A stretch of DNA of 64,000 nt. Source: Microbacterium sp. zg-B185. GTDB lineage: Bacteria; Actinomycetota; Actinomycetes; Actinomycetales; Microbacteriaceae. Where the stretch lies: assembly GCF_030246885.1 (NCBI RefSeq), contig NZ_CP126739.1:2232001-2296000 (forward strand), read 5' to 3'. This document shows, piece after piece, positions 55,403 through 64,000 of the stretch (its first letter is position 1; each line of letters opens with the position of its first letter). The notes beneath the pieces are model-generated. The model ran no database searches, was not told the DNA's origin, and saw only the letters and a list, made by a program, of their open reading frames with translations. The position numbers and the translations under genes are program-made.

Positions 55403-55672
55403 TCAGTGCCCGACTTTGGTGACGCCGAACATGAGCGTGCGCCGGTCGATGTCGTAATGGACATCGCTCGTGTTCACGAGCAGATCCTGCAGCACATCGG
55501 CGTCGTCGGCGTCGACGGTCAGGACCTCCTCCCATGCTCCCTGATCGAGGACCAGTTGCAGGGTGAACGTGCCCTCTTCGGCGGGCTCACCCGCGACCCA
55601 GGAGAACTGATAGTGGGTCAGCTGGCGGACCTTGATGCTGTTGTCGTTGACGGGCTGAGGAACTTCGGCCAT
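55403..55672 (-). CDS. Hypothetical protein (89 aa)
   Basis: An 89-residue soluble protein with a predicted beta-rich pattern (HYQFSWVAGEPAEEGTFTLQLVLD) and an acidic helix (DADDADVLQDLL). The ATG at MAEVPQP is spaced six bases from AGGGAG; another ATG two codons earlier abuts that site. Its sequence has the even composition of a real gene. Function unknown. Confidence 0.65.
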   Translation of the reverse strand: MAEVPQPVNDNSIKVRQLTHYQFSWVAGEPAEEGTFTLQLVLDQGAWEEVLTVDADDADVLQDLLVNTSDVHYDIDRRTLMFGVTKVGH

Positions 55673-55827
55673 CTTCATCTCCCTTGATTTCGCGAGGGTG
55701 AGACCTGTTTAGAACGGGGTGGGCCGGAAAGGTGGGGGCTGGACGATCCGCCGACGATGCGCTAGCCGTGGTTCAGCATCGCGCCGGGACGCCGGCGGGG
55801 CGGCTCACCGCTCCGGGCGGTGTGCCG

Positions 55828-56016
55828 TCACTCGGGACGTTCGCTGTGATCTTCCAGGTCCGGTCGGGCCCGCAGCACGTCGGCGACCTCCTCCTCGGGG
55901 CGCGGCGCGATGGTCTCGTCCTCTTCCAGTTCGGGCAGGCCGGGATCGTCCGGGCCGGGAACGTGCGCCCGCGAACGGTCGTCATCGGCGGACGCGGCAA
56001 ATCCTTCGGTCGACAT
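55828..56016 (-). CDS. Small acidic hypothetical protein (62 aa)
   Basis: A 62-residue acidic frame (GPDDPGLPELEEDETIAPRP and EEEVADVLRARPDLEDHSERP). The acidic, protein-like composition on this strand, compared with arginine-rich junk in the other frames, argues that it is real. No ribosome-binding site is obvious and no family is known. Confidence 0.42.
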   Translation of the reverse strand: MSTEGFAASADDDRSRAHVPGPDDPGLPELEEDETIAPRPEEEVADVLRARPDLEDHSERPE

Positions 56017-56101
56017 GATCATCAGCGTAGGCCGAACACGACGCGTCCCGGCATCCCGAACCGCGCGGGCAGCGCCGACGGCAGACCCGAGCGGCGCGGG
56101 C

Positions 56102-57142
56102 TCAGACGAAGCGGACCCAGTTCGCGCCGCGACCCGTCTCCGCCCGCTGCAGCAGCTCCAGCCGATCGCCCGTCACCGCGTACAGCGAGATGGTCGTGGA
56201 CCGCTCCCCCGCCGCGACCAGGTGAGCACCGTCGGGACTGACCGCGAAGCCGCGCGGCTGCGGCTCGGTGGTCACGAACCGGTCGGGCGCAGACACCGAG
56301 CCGTCGTCGGCGACCGCGACGGCGCCGAGCGTGCTCTCGGTCCGTTCCGAGCACCACAGGTAGCGGCCGTCCGCGCCGGGATGCAGGTCGGCGCCCCAGA
56401 TGAGGTGCTCCGCCGTCGGGTCTGCGCCGAATCGACTGTGGCGCAGACCCGTCGACGGGTCGAACGCGTCGGTCGCGTCCCGCAGCCCGAGCGTTCCGGA
56501 GTCGGGGTCGCGGGCGAAGTGCAGCACCTGGCCGGAGAACTCGGTGAGCACGTAGAGCGCGTCCTCTGCGTCGTTCAGCACGAGATGACGCGGACCGCTT
56601 CCGGCCGGCGCGGCGACCGTCGCCGGTTCGAGCGGCGCCAGGCGCAGATCGTCTCCTAGTGCGTACTGCGCCACGAGGTCGGCGCCGAGGGAGACGAAGT
56701 AGGCGAACCTGCCGTCTGTGCTCGGCAGCACCGAGTGCAGGTTGGGGAAGGCGACCCGCGAGACGGGGTCACCGACGACACCGTCGGTGATCGGGCAGCT
56801 GATCCCGTACCCACCGTCGTAGGAGGCGCCGAGCAGTCCGGCGCCGTGCCGGGACAAGGCGAGGTAATTCAGCTTGCCCCCCGGCAGATCCCGGCGCGGG
56901 CCCGCCTCGAGCGCGCCGGTCCGTCGATCCAGGCGGAGGGTCAGGATGCCTGCCCGTCCGTCCTGCCCGCTGTCCTGTACCGCCGCGTAGACCAGGTCCC
57001 GCGCCGAATCGACCGCGAAGGTCGAGCAGCCCGCAAGCCCCGCGGTCACCGCCAGGCGCCGGAGCGAGCCGTCCTCCAGCCGGAAGGTGCTGATGCTGCC
57101 GTCGCCGGCGTTTGCGACGAGCACGAGTGAGGAGTCCGCCAT
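56102..57142 (-). CDS. Lactonase family beta-propeller (6-phosphogluconolactonase type)
   Basis: A 346-residue seven-bladed beta-propeller protein of the YbhE/Pgl family. Repeated blade sequences occur, such as LVLVANAGDGSISTFRLEDG, PGGKLNYLALSRHGAGLLGAS and GPRHLVLNDAEDALYVLTEFSG. Conserved HSV (NLHSVLPSTDGRF) and RGFAVSPDGAHL elements agree with the lactonase family. It may hydrolyse 6-phosphogluconolactone or another lactone. It is a single gene with no carbohydrate operon beside it. Confidence 0.87.
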   Translation of the reverse strand: MADSSLVLVANAGDGSISTFRLEDGSLRRLAVTAGLAGCSTFAVDSARDLVYAAVQDSGQDGRAGILTLRLDRRTGALEAGPRRDLPGGKLNYLALSRHGAGLLGASYDGGYGISCPITDGVVGDPVSRVAFPNLHSVLPSTDGRFAYFVSLGADLVAQYALGDDLRLAPLEPATVAAPAGSGPRHLVLNDAEDALYVLTEFSGQVLHFARDPDSGTLGLRDATDAFDPSTGLRHSRFGADPTAEHLIWGADLHPGADGRYLWCSERTESTLGAVAVADDGSVSAPDRFVTTEPQPRGFAVSPDGAHLVAAGERSTTISLYAVTGDRLELLQRAETGRGANWVRFV

Positions 57143-57302
57143 CCCCCGATGCTATGACCTGACCGCGTGCGCCGCGAGGATCGGTGGGACGGCGCACACC
57201 CGCCGCAGCTGCGCCGGCGCAACGACGGCGGTCGCCGGATCCCGGTCGGTGGACGGTGCGGTCGTGTTAGCGTGACGGCATCCAGAACGGCGGGAGGGTG
57301 CG

Positions 57303-57587
57303 ATGGCGGACATGATCGGCTCATTCCTGCAGGTCCTGCTCACCTCGCTCGGTCTCCTCGCCGCCGGGTCCGACCCCGCCGCGGTGACGGTCGCCGTCGC
57401 GGTGATATCGGCTGCGGCCCTGATCCTCACCGTGGTGCTGGCCATCACGCTCCCGCGGTCCGTCTCGGCGTCACTGGCGCGTCCGCGCCGGACGGCCGAC
57501 GTCTCCGCGCCGATGTCGCAGAGCGATCCGGATGCCGCCGGCCACCCCCGCTCTCGAGCTCCCGGTCTCGCGGCCTCGGCCGCCTAG
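57303..57587 (+). CDS. DUF6412 small membrane protein
   Basis: A 94-residue protein with two hydrophobic segments (FLQVLLTSLGLLAAG and AVTVAVAVISAAALILTVVLAITL) and a hydrophilic Pro/Ser/Ala tail. It matches the DUF6412 proteins that precede YidC-type genes in actinobacteria. GGGAGGG lies five bases before the ATG. It lies about 100 bp upstream of the insertase gene and is probably co-transcribed. Confidence 0.75.
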   Translation: MADMIGSFLQVLLTSLGLLAAGSDPAAVTVAVAVISAAALILTVVLAITLPRSVSASLARPRRTADVSAPMSQSDPDAAGHPRSRAPGLAASAA

Positions 57588-57687
57588 TCCTCGACGCACG
57601 CTCGCCCGACCGGGCGCAGTTCCGTGTCCGTCGATGTCCCACGTGGCCGCTCCGCGCCTACCTCTGACATCGACGAACGGACATTCC

Positions 57688-58449
57688 GTGGACCTTTTCG
57701 CACTGCCACCCATCGCCGCCACCCTGGATGCCGCGTATGCGCTGCTGATGGGGCTCGCTGCCTTCCTGCACCCGATCACCGGCGCCGCGTCCGCAGCGGT
57801 CGCCGTCATCCTGCTCACCCTCGTCGTGCGCGCCATCCTCATCCCCACCGGGGTCGCCCAGGCCAAAGCCGAGCAGACCCGCGCGCGTCTGGCCCCGAAG
57901 CTGATCGCGCTTCAGCGGAAACACAAGAACGACCGCGAGCGCCTGCAGCGCGAGACGATGCGCCTCTACGCCGACGAGAAGGCATCCCCCTTCGCCGGCT
58001 GCCTGCCCGTGCTGATCCAGGCTCCGGTCGTCGGCGTGATCTACGCGCTCTTCCTGCACACCTCCATCGCCGGTCATCCGAACGGTCTGTTGACCGAGCC
58101 GCTCCTGGGTGTACCGCTGGGAACCAGCCTCATCGCGGAGCTGGGCACGGGCGCGGTGACGTTCGGCACCGGCGCCGTGTTCGTCGTTCTGATCGCCGCC
58201 ATCGCCGCCGTCGCCGAGATCACGCGGCGCATCCTGCGACCGCAGCCGGCGGTCGAATCCACCGCACCGGGCTCCGTCGGGGCGCTTCGCCTCGTCGGCC
58301 TCCTTCAGTTCGCGAGCGCGGTGGCTGCGATCTTCGTCCCGCTCGCCGCCGGGCTGTACCTCCTGGTGACGGTCACGTGGACGCTGGTCCAGCGGGTGAT
58401 CCTGCGCCGGATCTACCCCGTGCGGCCGGCCGGTCCGACGGCGGGCTGA
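57688..58449 (+). CDS. YidC/Oxa1-type membrane protein insertase
   Basis: A 253-residue short YidC paralogue. It has the Oxa1 fold: a first helix (AVAVILLTLVVRAILIPTGVAQ) that carries the conserved Arg in the groove, the cytoplasmic coiled-coil hairpin (KLIALQRKHKNDRERLQRETMRLY), FAGCLPVLIQAPVVGVIYAL, and further helices. It inserts small membrane proteins; the main housekeeping YidC would be elsewhere next to rnpA. Homologues start MDLFALPP, so the GTG is used, although longer frames from ATG codons upstream exist. Confidence 0.88.
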   Translation: MDLFALPPIAATLDAAYALLMGLAAFLHPITGAASAAVAVILLTLVVRAILIPTGVAQAKAEQTRARLAPKLIALQRKHKNDRERLQRETMRLYADEKASPFAGCLPVLIQAPVVGVIYALFLHTSIAGHPNGLLTEPLLGVPLGTSLIAELGTGAVTFGTGAVFVVLIAAIAAVAEITRRILRPQPAVESTAPGSVGALRLVGLLQFASAVAAIFVPLAAGLYLLVTVTWTLVQRVILRRIYPVRPAGPTAG

Positions 58450-58475
58450 CCCGGACCGCCCAGCATGCGCTCCGC

Positions 58476-58991
58476 CTATGCCGGCACGCGAAAGAGGAAG
58501 CGGTCCTCAGCGGACCAGGTGTGCGCGTCATCGCATCGGTAGCCGCGCAGCCAAGGTCGGCCGTCGACCACACGGAGGTAGAAGCCCTTCGGGAACTCGT
58601 CGTCCGCCCTGAGCGGCTCGGCGGCGACCGTGAGGGACCCAGTGGGTGCGTTGCCGGCGGACATCACCGAATCCGGCGACGTGTCCTGGTCGGTCAGCGC
58701 CAGACGCAGATAGGGTCCCGCGTCGGGTGGGCACAGCAGCAGGCCCCCCTCACGTGCGAGCGCGAAGATCTCGGAGAGGTGGGCACCCTCGGGGCGGCCG
58801 AGGGCGGCGACCGTGCGCTCCGTGACCGCGATCACCCGACGGGGCTGTTGGTCGAAAGCGGCGTCGGCCAGCAGGGTTTCGGCGTGCGCGTTCAAAAGGA
58901 TGCCGCGTGCAGACAGCTCGCTCCGCAGCTCTGCTCGCGACAGCCCGCCGATCGGGGTCTCGAGCAGTCCGATGTGATCTGTGTCTGCCAT
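58476..58991 (-). CDS. Conserved hypothetical protein (171 aa)
   Basis: A 171-residue protein. The first part has an SAP-like or small helical pattern (IGGLSRAELRSELSARGILLNAHAETLL), and a second part is beta-rich (GSLTVAAEPLRADDEFPKGFYLRVVDG RPWLRGYRCD). I recall related proteins with a GI.LN..AE.L motif in diverse bacteria, without known function. It is convergent with the YidC-like gene. Confidence 0.7.
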   Translation of the reverse strand: MADTDHIGLLETPIGGLSRAELRSELSARGILLNAHAETLLADAAFDQQPRRVIAVTERTVAALGRPEGAHLSEIFALAREGGLLLCPPDAGPYLRLALTDQDTSPDSVMSAGNAPTGSLTVAAEPLRADDEFPKGFYLRVVDGRPWLRGYRCDDAHTWSAEDRFLFRVPA

Positions 58992-59083
58992 GGCCTTCCC
59001 GGGGACGGTATCTGCTGCGATGTCCTCGACAACCCTACGGGCGGCACTGGAGCCGATCGAACCGGCTGGGTAGCGTGCAGGGC

Positions 59084-59521
59084 ATGCCCATCACACTGGA
59101 GAACATCGGCATCGCGGTGCGCGACCTGGACGCGACGATCGCGTTCTTCACCGACCTCGGTCTCTCGCTCATCGGCCAGGACACGGTCAGCGGCGACTGG
59201 GCCGACACCGCCGTGGGCGTGGACGGCAACCACGCTCGGATCGCGATGCTTCAGACCCCGGACGGTCACGGCCGCATCGAGCTGTTCGAGTACATCCACC
59301 CGGCAGCCATCGACACGGAGCCCACCCGTCCGAACGAGATCGGTATGCACCGCGTGGCGTTCTCAGTCGATGACATCGACGAGGCCCTGGAGATCGCCGC
59401 CAGACACGGATGCCGCCCCCTGCGCGGTGTGGCCACCTACCAGGACGTGTACAAGCTGACCTACGTCCGGGGTCCGAGTGGCATCATCGTGATGTTCGCC
59501 GAGGAGCTGAACAGGACCTGA
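59084..59521 (+). CDS. VOC family protein
   Basis: A 145-residue VOC protein, close in layout to methylmalonyl-CoA epimerase and glyoxalase I. It opens ITLENIGIAVRDLDATIAFF, has NEIGMHRVAFSVDDIDEAL in the second module (His as likely metal ligand) and ends RGPSGIIVMFAEEL (Glu ligand). The reaction is not readable. The ATG is set by the start of homology; upstream sequence is antisense-like. Confidence 0.87.
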   Translation: MPITLENIGIAVRDLDATIAFFTDLGLSLIGQDTVSGDWADTAVGVDGNHARIAMLQTPDGHGRIELFEYIHPAAIDTEPTRPNEIGMHRVAFSVDDIDEALEIAARHGCRPLRGVATYQDVYKLTYVRGPSGIIVMFAEELNRT

Positions 59522-59544
59522 CGCGGACCGTCTCGGCCCTGTGC

Positions 59545-60177
59545 TCACTCGCCGCCCTCAAAGAGGCTGCCGTCGAGCAGCCAGTTGTGCCGCAACCGGA
59601 GGGCCCGCTCGGTGCTGGCGGCGATCGCGACGAAGACGAGCGAGATGTTCGCCCATGCCGGAAGCTGGAAGGGGCTGATGAACGTGCCGATGGTGTCGGC
59701 GACGACAGGGATAGTGGTGATCTGCTCGATGCCCTGTGGCACACCCACGACAAGCGCGACGATGAGCACGACGACCGAGGCGGTCCCGAGAGCACGGCTG
59801 AAGCCGGGGCGTGTCCGGTCCAAGTGCGCGCGTCGACCCTCGGCGGACGCGGGGTCCGGAACGAGTTGGCGTCGGGCCCCGTCCGGGGTGACGTAGTCAC
59901 AGCGCTTGAGACCGTAGGCGCTGGCGGCCACCTCGATGACGCCTCCCGGCACGGGGAACGCCGCGGGCAGCGCGGATCGGGCCACGTTCACGCCGTCGCG
60001 ATAGAGCTGGGCGTGCACGTTCCCATCCTCATCGCCTCCGATTCGGACATCGACCGACCAGGTTTCGAATGTGGCGGCATCGATGCGGAGGCGGAGATGG
60101 AACAGCGAACGCGAGAACTGCTGCCACCATCGATAGCGCGCAAGCGCATGCCCGTCGCCGGGTGTGACCTGCTCCAT
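59545..60177 (-). CDS. Hypothetical membrane protein (210 aa)
   Basis: A 210-residue protein. The first 120 residues are a soluble beta-rich domain (FHLRLRIDAATFETWSVDVR, HAQLYRDGVNVARSALP, PVPGGVIEVAASAYGLKRCDYV). Two membrane helices follow (ALGTASVVVLIVALVVGVP and WANISLVFVAIAAS). An AGGAGG lies six bases before the chosen ATG, whereas the open frame continues 345 codons upstream in antisense-like sequence. No function recognised. Confidence 0.75.
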   Translation of the reverse strand: MEQVTPGDGHALARYRWWQQFSRSLFHLRLRIDAATFETWSVDVRIGGDEDGNVHAQLYRDGVNVARSALPAAFPVPGGVIEVAASAYGLKRCDYVTPDGARRQLVPDPASAEGRRAHLDRTRPGFSRALGTASVVVLIVALVVGVPQGIEQITTIPVVADTIGTFISPFQLPAWANISLVFVAIAASTERALRLRHNWLLDGSLFEGGE

Positions 60178-60347
60178 GTCCTGCCTCCTGTTCAGCCGGA
60201 TGTCGGGGGTTGCGCCATGGACATCGAGGCCGCGACCGCGACGACGACGAGATGACTCAGATCGATGGAGACCGTCGCCGGCAGTTCGATGTCGGCGGGT
60301 TGCGGGCGGTACATGGCGTGCTTGATCTGCCGGAGCATCAGGTTCGC

Positions 60348-60929
60348 TCACACCCCGACGAGGAAGGTGAGCGCGGCCCAGACCAAGACGGTGCTCACCG
60401 TCGTCCACAGGACGATCGCAACGGCCTGCCAGAGCAGGACCCAGGCGCGGGAGGTGCCGCCGGCGACCAGGATCGCGGAGGTGATCTGGGTCGGGATCGC
60501 CAGCGGGCCCAGGATGCTGGCACCGGGAACGCCGAAGCGGATGAGCCACCTGTTGAAGCGCGCCCGACCCTTGGACTGCGGCTTGGCGTCCGCCTGCGCA
60601 AGCGGGGCGGCGAACTCGTCCCCACCGCTCGTAGAGGAGCCCGCGGCCCCCGCGGCGACCCCGACCGGGACTCGGGTCCGGTTCACGACGGCGGTGCGGG
60701 CGCGCGACGTGAGGAGCACGACGACAAGCACGCTGAGGAAGTTGCCGCCGGCGGCCGCGACCGCCGCGAGGATGGGATTGAGACCGCCGGCGATGCCGAT
60801 GGTCGCCCCCAGCTCCCCCTCGATGAAGGGGACGGCGCCGGCCAGCATGACGATGAACGGCTGGATGAACTCGGGCACTTGAGCGACCAGTTCCTGGAAG
60901 CGGATGATGAGGTCTTGGATCGGATTCAT
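60348..60929 (-). CDS. Small multidrug export family membrane protein (PF06695 type)
   Basis: A 193-residue membrane protein with about five helices. It starts FIQPFIVMLAGAVPFIEGELGATIGIAG, with the conserved PFIEGELG segment of the putative small multidrug-export family. It ends WVLLWQAVAIVLWTTVSTVLVWAAL. A hydrophilic loop of about 50 residues separates helices 2 and 3. Actual drug export by this family is weakly supported. AAGGA lies nine bases before the ATG. Confidence 0.82.
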   Translation of the reverse strand: MNPIQDLIIRFQELVAQVPEFIQPFIVMLAGAVPFIEGELGATIGIAGGLNPILAAVAAAGGNFLSVLVVVLLTSRARTAVVNRTRVPVGVAAGAAGSSTSGGDEFAAPLAQADAKPQSKGRARFNRWLIRFGVPGASILGPLAIPTQITSAILVAGGTSRAWVLLWQAVAIVLWTTVSTVLVWAALTFLVGV

Positions 60930-61281
60930 TTCGGATCGTCCTTTCGGGTATCGGGTTTCGGGTTTTCGGCTCGAGCGATTGGGGCGGTGGTTCCAGGAGA
61001 AACCGTGTTCTCAGAACCGGGTCAAATCGCGCTGGGGCCACGAACTTGGTCTCGCGGTCGCCTGCGGGGCTCCCGCTCGCTGCCGGGCCGGACGTTCTGC
61101 GCGTCTGGGCCTTTCGCTGCACCGCCAGGCTGACACCGCCCACCAGGGCATCGCGTCCGTAGAACACCCGTCCCCGTTGCCGGGTATTCGGAGACGCTAA
61201 GGTGTGGACCACCTCGTTCGCGTCGGTGATGAGTGCCTAGTGCGGTGCCGGCATCCGCTGAAAGGAACGACACTGGGGCAC
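60930..61281. promoter_or_regulatory. Divergent intergenic region before the LAL regulator
   Basis: About 350 bp between two divergent genes. The left side has short direct TCGGG-containing repeats (60943-60970). I see no tRNA, strong hairpin, or convincing -35/-10 pair, and no credible protein gene. Confidence 0.4.
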
Positions 61282-64000
61282 TTGATTGGCCGGCGCGCCG
61301 AGCTCGAAGCGATCGACCGACTCCTCTCCCGGGCACGCGCCGGGCAGAGCGGAGCGCTGGTCGTGCACGGGGATGCCGGAATCGGCAAGACCGCGCTGCT
61401 CGAGCACGCCCGCCGCGCAGCGGACGCATCCGGGTTCCGAGTGGAGACCTCGGTCGGGGTGGAGTCCGAGACGCAGTTCGCGTTCGCAGGTCTGCACCAG
61501 TTGTGCGCGCCGCTGCTGGACCGCGCGAGCGCCCTGCCAGATCCGCAGCAGACCGCGCTGAGTGTGGCGTTCGGGCAGGAGGGCGGTGAGACCCCGGACC
61601 GCTTCCTGGTCGGTCTGGCGACTCTCAATCTGCTGGCCGAGGTCGCGGAGGAGGGGCCGCTCCTGTGCCTCATCGACGATGCGCAGTGGCTGGATGAAGC
61701 ATCGGCACAGGTTCTCGCATTCGTGGCGCGACGTCTCGCTGCCGAGCGGATCGCGCTGGTCTTCGCGGTGCGCGATCGGGCACGCGATCAACCCGGGCCG
61801 GAGCTGACAGCACTGGCCGGGTTGCCCGTCCTGCGACTGCACGGACTGGAGGAGGCCGATGCGCGTGCGCTGCTGGCATCCGCGCTGCCGATGCCGCTCG
61901 ATGACCGGGTGTTCGAGCGTGTCGTCGCCGAATCGTTCGGCAATCCGATGGCGCTGCTGGAGCTTCCGTTGAGCGCCTCGCCGGCGCAGCTGACGGGCGG
62001 GTTCGAACTGCCCGGCGTCCTGGATGTCCCACGCCGCGTCGAGGAGAGCTTCCGACGTCGATCGGGCAGCCTGCCTGCGGACACGAGGCTGCTGCTCGTG
62101 GTCGCGGCCGCCGAGCCCACCGGGGATGTCGCCCTCCTCTGGCGCGCCGCCGCTCAGCTGGGCATCGACGACGGCGCGGCCGCGGCCGCCGAAGACGCCG
62201 GGTTGCTCGAGATCGCCGACAAGGTTCGGTTCCGGCATCCGCTCGCCCGCTCGGCGGTCTACCGGGACGCGACACCGCCCGAGCAGCGCCGGGCGCACGG
62301 CGCGCTGGCTGCCGCGACCGATCCGGCCACCGACCCCGACCGTCGCGCGTGGCACCGCGCGCAGGCGGTGCAGGGCACCGACGAGGATGCCGCCGCAGAG
62401 CTGGAGCGCTCAGCCGGCCGCGCCCGCGCGCGTGGCGGGCTGGGCGCCTCGGCGGCCTTCATGGCGTACGCCGCCCGACTCAGCCCAGAACCGGCCGCGC
62501 GTGCGGGTCGGGCCCTGGAAGCCGCATTCGCCACCCATGAGGCCGGCGCGACCGAGGCCGCGGGTGAGCTGCTCACGCGCGCCGCCGCCGGCCCACTCGA
62601 TGCGCTCCAGCAGGCTCGGCTGGAACTGCTGCACGCTCGGATCGGGTTCCACCGCGCGCGCGGCGGCGAGGGGCTGCGGATGCTGCTGGGTGCCGCCGGC
62701 AGCCTTGCCCCGCTCGATCCGGCGCTGTCCCGGGAGACCTACCTGGATGCGCTGGATGCGGCCATCGTCACCGGCGGTGTCGGCTCCGGCCCGAGCGTGC
62801 GGGATGTCGCCGAAGCCGCGCGCGCCGCGCCCGCGCCGCCCGGGCCGCCGCGGCCGGCGGATCTGCTGCTGGATGGACTGGTGACGACGTTCACGGAGGG
62901 GTACACCGCGGGCGCGCCCCGCCTGCGGCAGGCGTTGGCGGCGTTCTGCCAGGACGAATCGGATCGGGACGCCGTCGGCGATGCCGACCTGCGCCGGTGG
63001 GGATGGCTGGCCAGCCGAACGGCGATGGCCGTCTTCGACGACGAACTCGTTCTCGCGCTGACCGCCCGCCACGTTCGGCTGGCGCGCGAGGCCGGCGCGC
63101 TGGCCACGCTCCCCGCCGCACTTCTGGTCCAGTCGGTGATGCTGGTGCTCTCCGGTGAGTTCGCGCAAGCCGCCGAGCAGACAGAGATCGGGTCCGCCAC
63201 CACGGCGGTGCCCCTGCTGCACGCCCAGCTGATCCTGGCGGCCTGGCGAGGCGATCCCGTCGAGACGGACCAGGTCCACGCGATCATTGAGCAGGAAGCG
63301 GCCGCGCGCGGGCCGGGCACCGAGGTCTTTCTGGCCGAGTACGCCATGGCGGTGCAGCACAACGGCCTCGGCGACTACCCGGCGGCTCAGGCCGCCGCGG
63401 CGCGCGCATTCGAATCCGACGAGCTCAGGCACAGCAATCTCGCCCACTCCGAACTCATCGAAGCGGCCTGCCGGGCCGGTCGGCCGGAGAGTGCGGCCCA
63501 GGCGCTGGAGGAACTCACCTCACGAGCCGTCGCCTGCGCCACCCCGTGGGCGCTCGGGCTCGCGGCGCGCTCCCGAGCGCTCACCAGCACCGCGCCGGAG
63601 GCCGAGGAGCATTTTCGCGAGGCTATCGAGCAGCTTGCACGCTCCAAGATGGCCACCCAGCTCGCCCGCACGCACCTCGTCTACGGAGAGTGGCTGCGTC
63701 GCGAGGGCCGGCGTCACGACGCACGCGAGCAGCTGCGCACCGCACACGATCTGCTGTCGGACATGGGGGCCGAAGCGTTCGCCGCGCGCGCCGCCCGCGA
63801 ACTGCAGGCCACCGGCGGGCACCCGCGCACACGAGCCGCTCAGCCGACCGACGCGCTCACGGCCCACGAACTGCACATCGCGCGGTTGGTCGCCAACGGC
63901 GCGACGTCCCGCGAGGTCGGCACGCAACTGTTCCTGAGCCCACGCACGATCGAAGCCCACCTGCGCAACATCTTCCGCAAGCTCGGCATCAGCTCCCGTC
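61282..64000 (+). CDS. LuxR-type large ATP-binding (LAL) regulator, MalT-like (partial at window end)
   Basis: A large STAND-class transcription factor, cut after about 906 codons. Residues 1-250 form a P-loop ATPase: LIGRRAELEAIDRLLSRA, Walker A VVHGDAGIGKTALLEHA and Walker B LCLIDDAQWLDEA. A long Ala-rich helical region of TPR-like character follows. The C-terminal LuxR helix-turn-helix, LTAHELHIARLVANGATSREV then LFLSPRTIEAHLRNIF, is nearly complete at the window edge. It senses an unknown ligand. There is no ATG or GTG near the homology start: a TTG (used here) or a CTG at 61273 with AAAGGA upstream are candidates, as is a GTG at 61240. Confidence 0.9.
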   Translation, partial: MIGRRAELEAIDRLLSRARAGQSGALVVHGDAGIGKTALLEHARRAADASGFRVETSVGVESETQFAFAGLHQLCAPLLDRASALPDPQQTALSVAFGQEGGETPDRFLVGLATLNLLAEVAEEGPLLCLIDDAQWLDEASAQVLAFVARRLAAERIALVFAVRDRARDQPGPELTALAGLPVLRLHGLEEADARALLASALPMPLDDRVFERVVAESFGNPMALLELPLSASPAQLTGGFELPGVLDVPRRVEESFRRRSGSLPADTRLLLVVAAAEPTGDVALLWRAAAQLGIDDGAAAAAEDAGLLEIADKVRFRHPLARSAVYRDATPPEQRRAHGALAAATDPATDPDRRAWHRAQAVQGTDEDAAAELERSAGRARARGGLGASAAFMAYAARLSPEPAARAGRALEAAFATHEAGATEAAGELLTRAAAGPLDALQQARLELLHARIGFHRARGGEGLRMLLGAAGSLAPLDPALSRETYLDALDAAIVTGGVGSGPSVRDVAEAARAAPAPPGPPRPADLLLDGLVTTFTEGYTAGAPRLRQALAAFCQDESDRDAVGDADLRRWGWLASRTAMAVFDDELVLALTARHVRLAREAGALATLPAALLVQSVMLVLSGEFAQAAEQTEIGSATTAVPLLHAQLILAAWRGDPVETDQVHAIIEQEAAARGPGTEVFLAEYAMAVQHNGLGDYPAAQAAAARAFESDELRHSNLAHSELIEAACRAGRPESAAQALEELTSRAVACATPWALGLAARSRALTSTAPEAEEHFREAIEQLARSKMATQLARTHLVYGEWLRREGRRHDAREQLRTAHDLLSDMGAEAFAARAARELQATGGHPRTRAAQPTDALTAHELHIARLVANGATSREVGTQLFLSPRTIEAHLRNIFRKLGISSR

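Noticed and set aside
59545..61212. A 555-residue version of the membrane protein at 59.5-60.2 kb
   Set aside because: The extra N-terminal part is antisense or out-of-frame to the small multidrug-export gene, and the shorter form has a clear ribosome-binding site.

Overview
The window is a high-GC chromosomal segment of an actinobacterium, most probably a Microbacteriaceae member close to Microbacterium. This is inferred from the composition (roughly 70% GC, estimated by eye), the abundant GTG starts, the presence of Lsr2, a class Ib nrdHIEF operon, DUF6412 next to a YidC-like gene, and gene families typical of that group. It reads as ordinary chromosome carrying one insertion sequence. No prophage, CRISPR array, rRNA or obvious defence island is visible.

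Layout. 0-5 kb: the end of a cardiolipin synthase gene, then the class Ib ribonucleotide reductase operon nrdHIEF on the minus strand. Its upstream region carries an NrdR-box-like pair and a cluster of DnaA-box-like 9-mers. 5-10.5 kb: an MFS exporter, an alpha/beta hydrolase coupled to an acyl-CoA dehydrogenase, a DUF445 membrane protein and a gamma-glutamylcyclotransferase-like protein. 10.5-17.2 kb: histidine utilisation, with an arginase-family enzyme and SixA on the plus strand, hutH-hutU-hutI as an overlapping minus-strand operon, and a divergent IclR regulator. hutI carries an in-frame palindromic insert. 17.2-23.6 kb: a LacI regulator divergent from a sugar ABC transporter (binding protein and two permeases) translationally coupled to an amylo-alpha-1,6-glucosidase-like enzyme. 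23.7-29.3 kb: methyltransferase, YbaK deacylase, VOC protein, a TPC-type metal P1B-ATPase, a Glu/Leu/Val dehydrogenase and a PPOX flavoprotein.

29.4-30.8 kb: an IS481-type insertion sequence sits exactly at the CCA end of a tRNA-Ala(CGC) gene. It is flanked by a 15-bp target duplication and separates the tRNA from its terminator. 30.9-35.5 kb: flavin reductase, membrane protein, RimJ-like acetyltransferase and galU on minus; 5-FTHF cyclo-ligase, FmdB-like zinc ribbon and mscL on plus. 35.5-40.1 kb: a 1239-residue helicase-like/nuclease protein with a degenerate P-loop, a small overlapping partner gene, and an alkyltransferase-like protein lacking the catalytic cysteine. 40.2-43.9 kb: acetate symporter actP with a DUF485 partner, a GAF-LuxR regulator and lsr2.

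43.9-48.6 kb: the three-gene pyridine nucleotide transhydrogenase operon, divergent from a fused receiver/thioredoxin-reductase-like flavoprotein without its CxxC. 48.7-54.3 kb: a stand-alone TOPRIM protein, a monooxygenase-like protein, a decayed epimerase fragment, epoxide hydrolase, family 2 glycosyltransferase and an HSL-type hydrolase. 54.3-64 kb: small acidic and membrane proteins, a terminator with a possible small RNA, a lactonase, DUF6412 with a YidC homologue, a VOC protein, a small multidrug-export family protein, and a large LuxR-type (LAL) regulator cut by the window end.

Strongest leads: the IS insertion at the tRNA terminus, the in-frame hairpin in hutI, the cysteine-less Ogt-like protein, the DnaA-box cluster at nrd, the helicase/nuclease with a lost Walker lysine, and the marked abundance of the heptamer GGATGCC.
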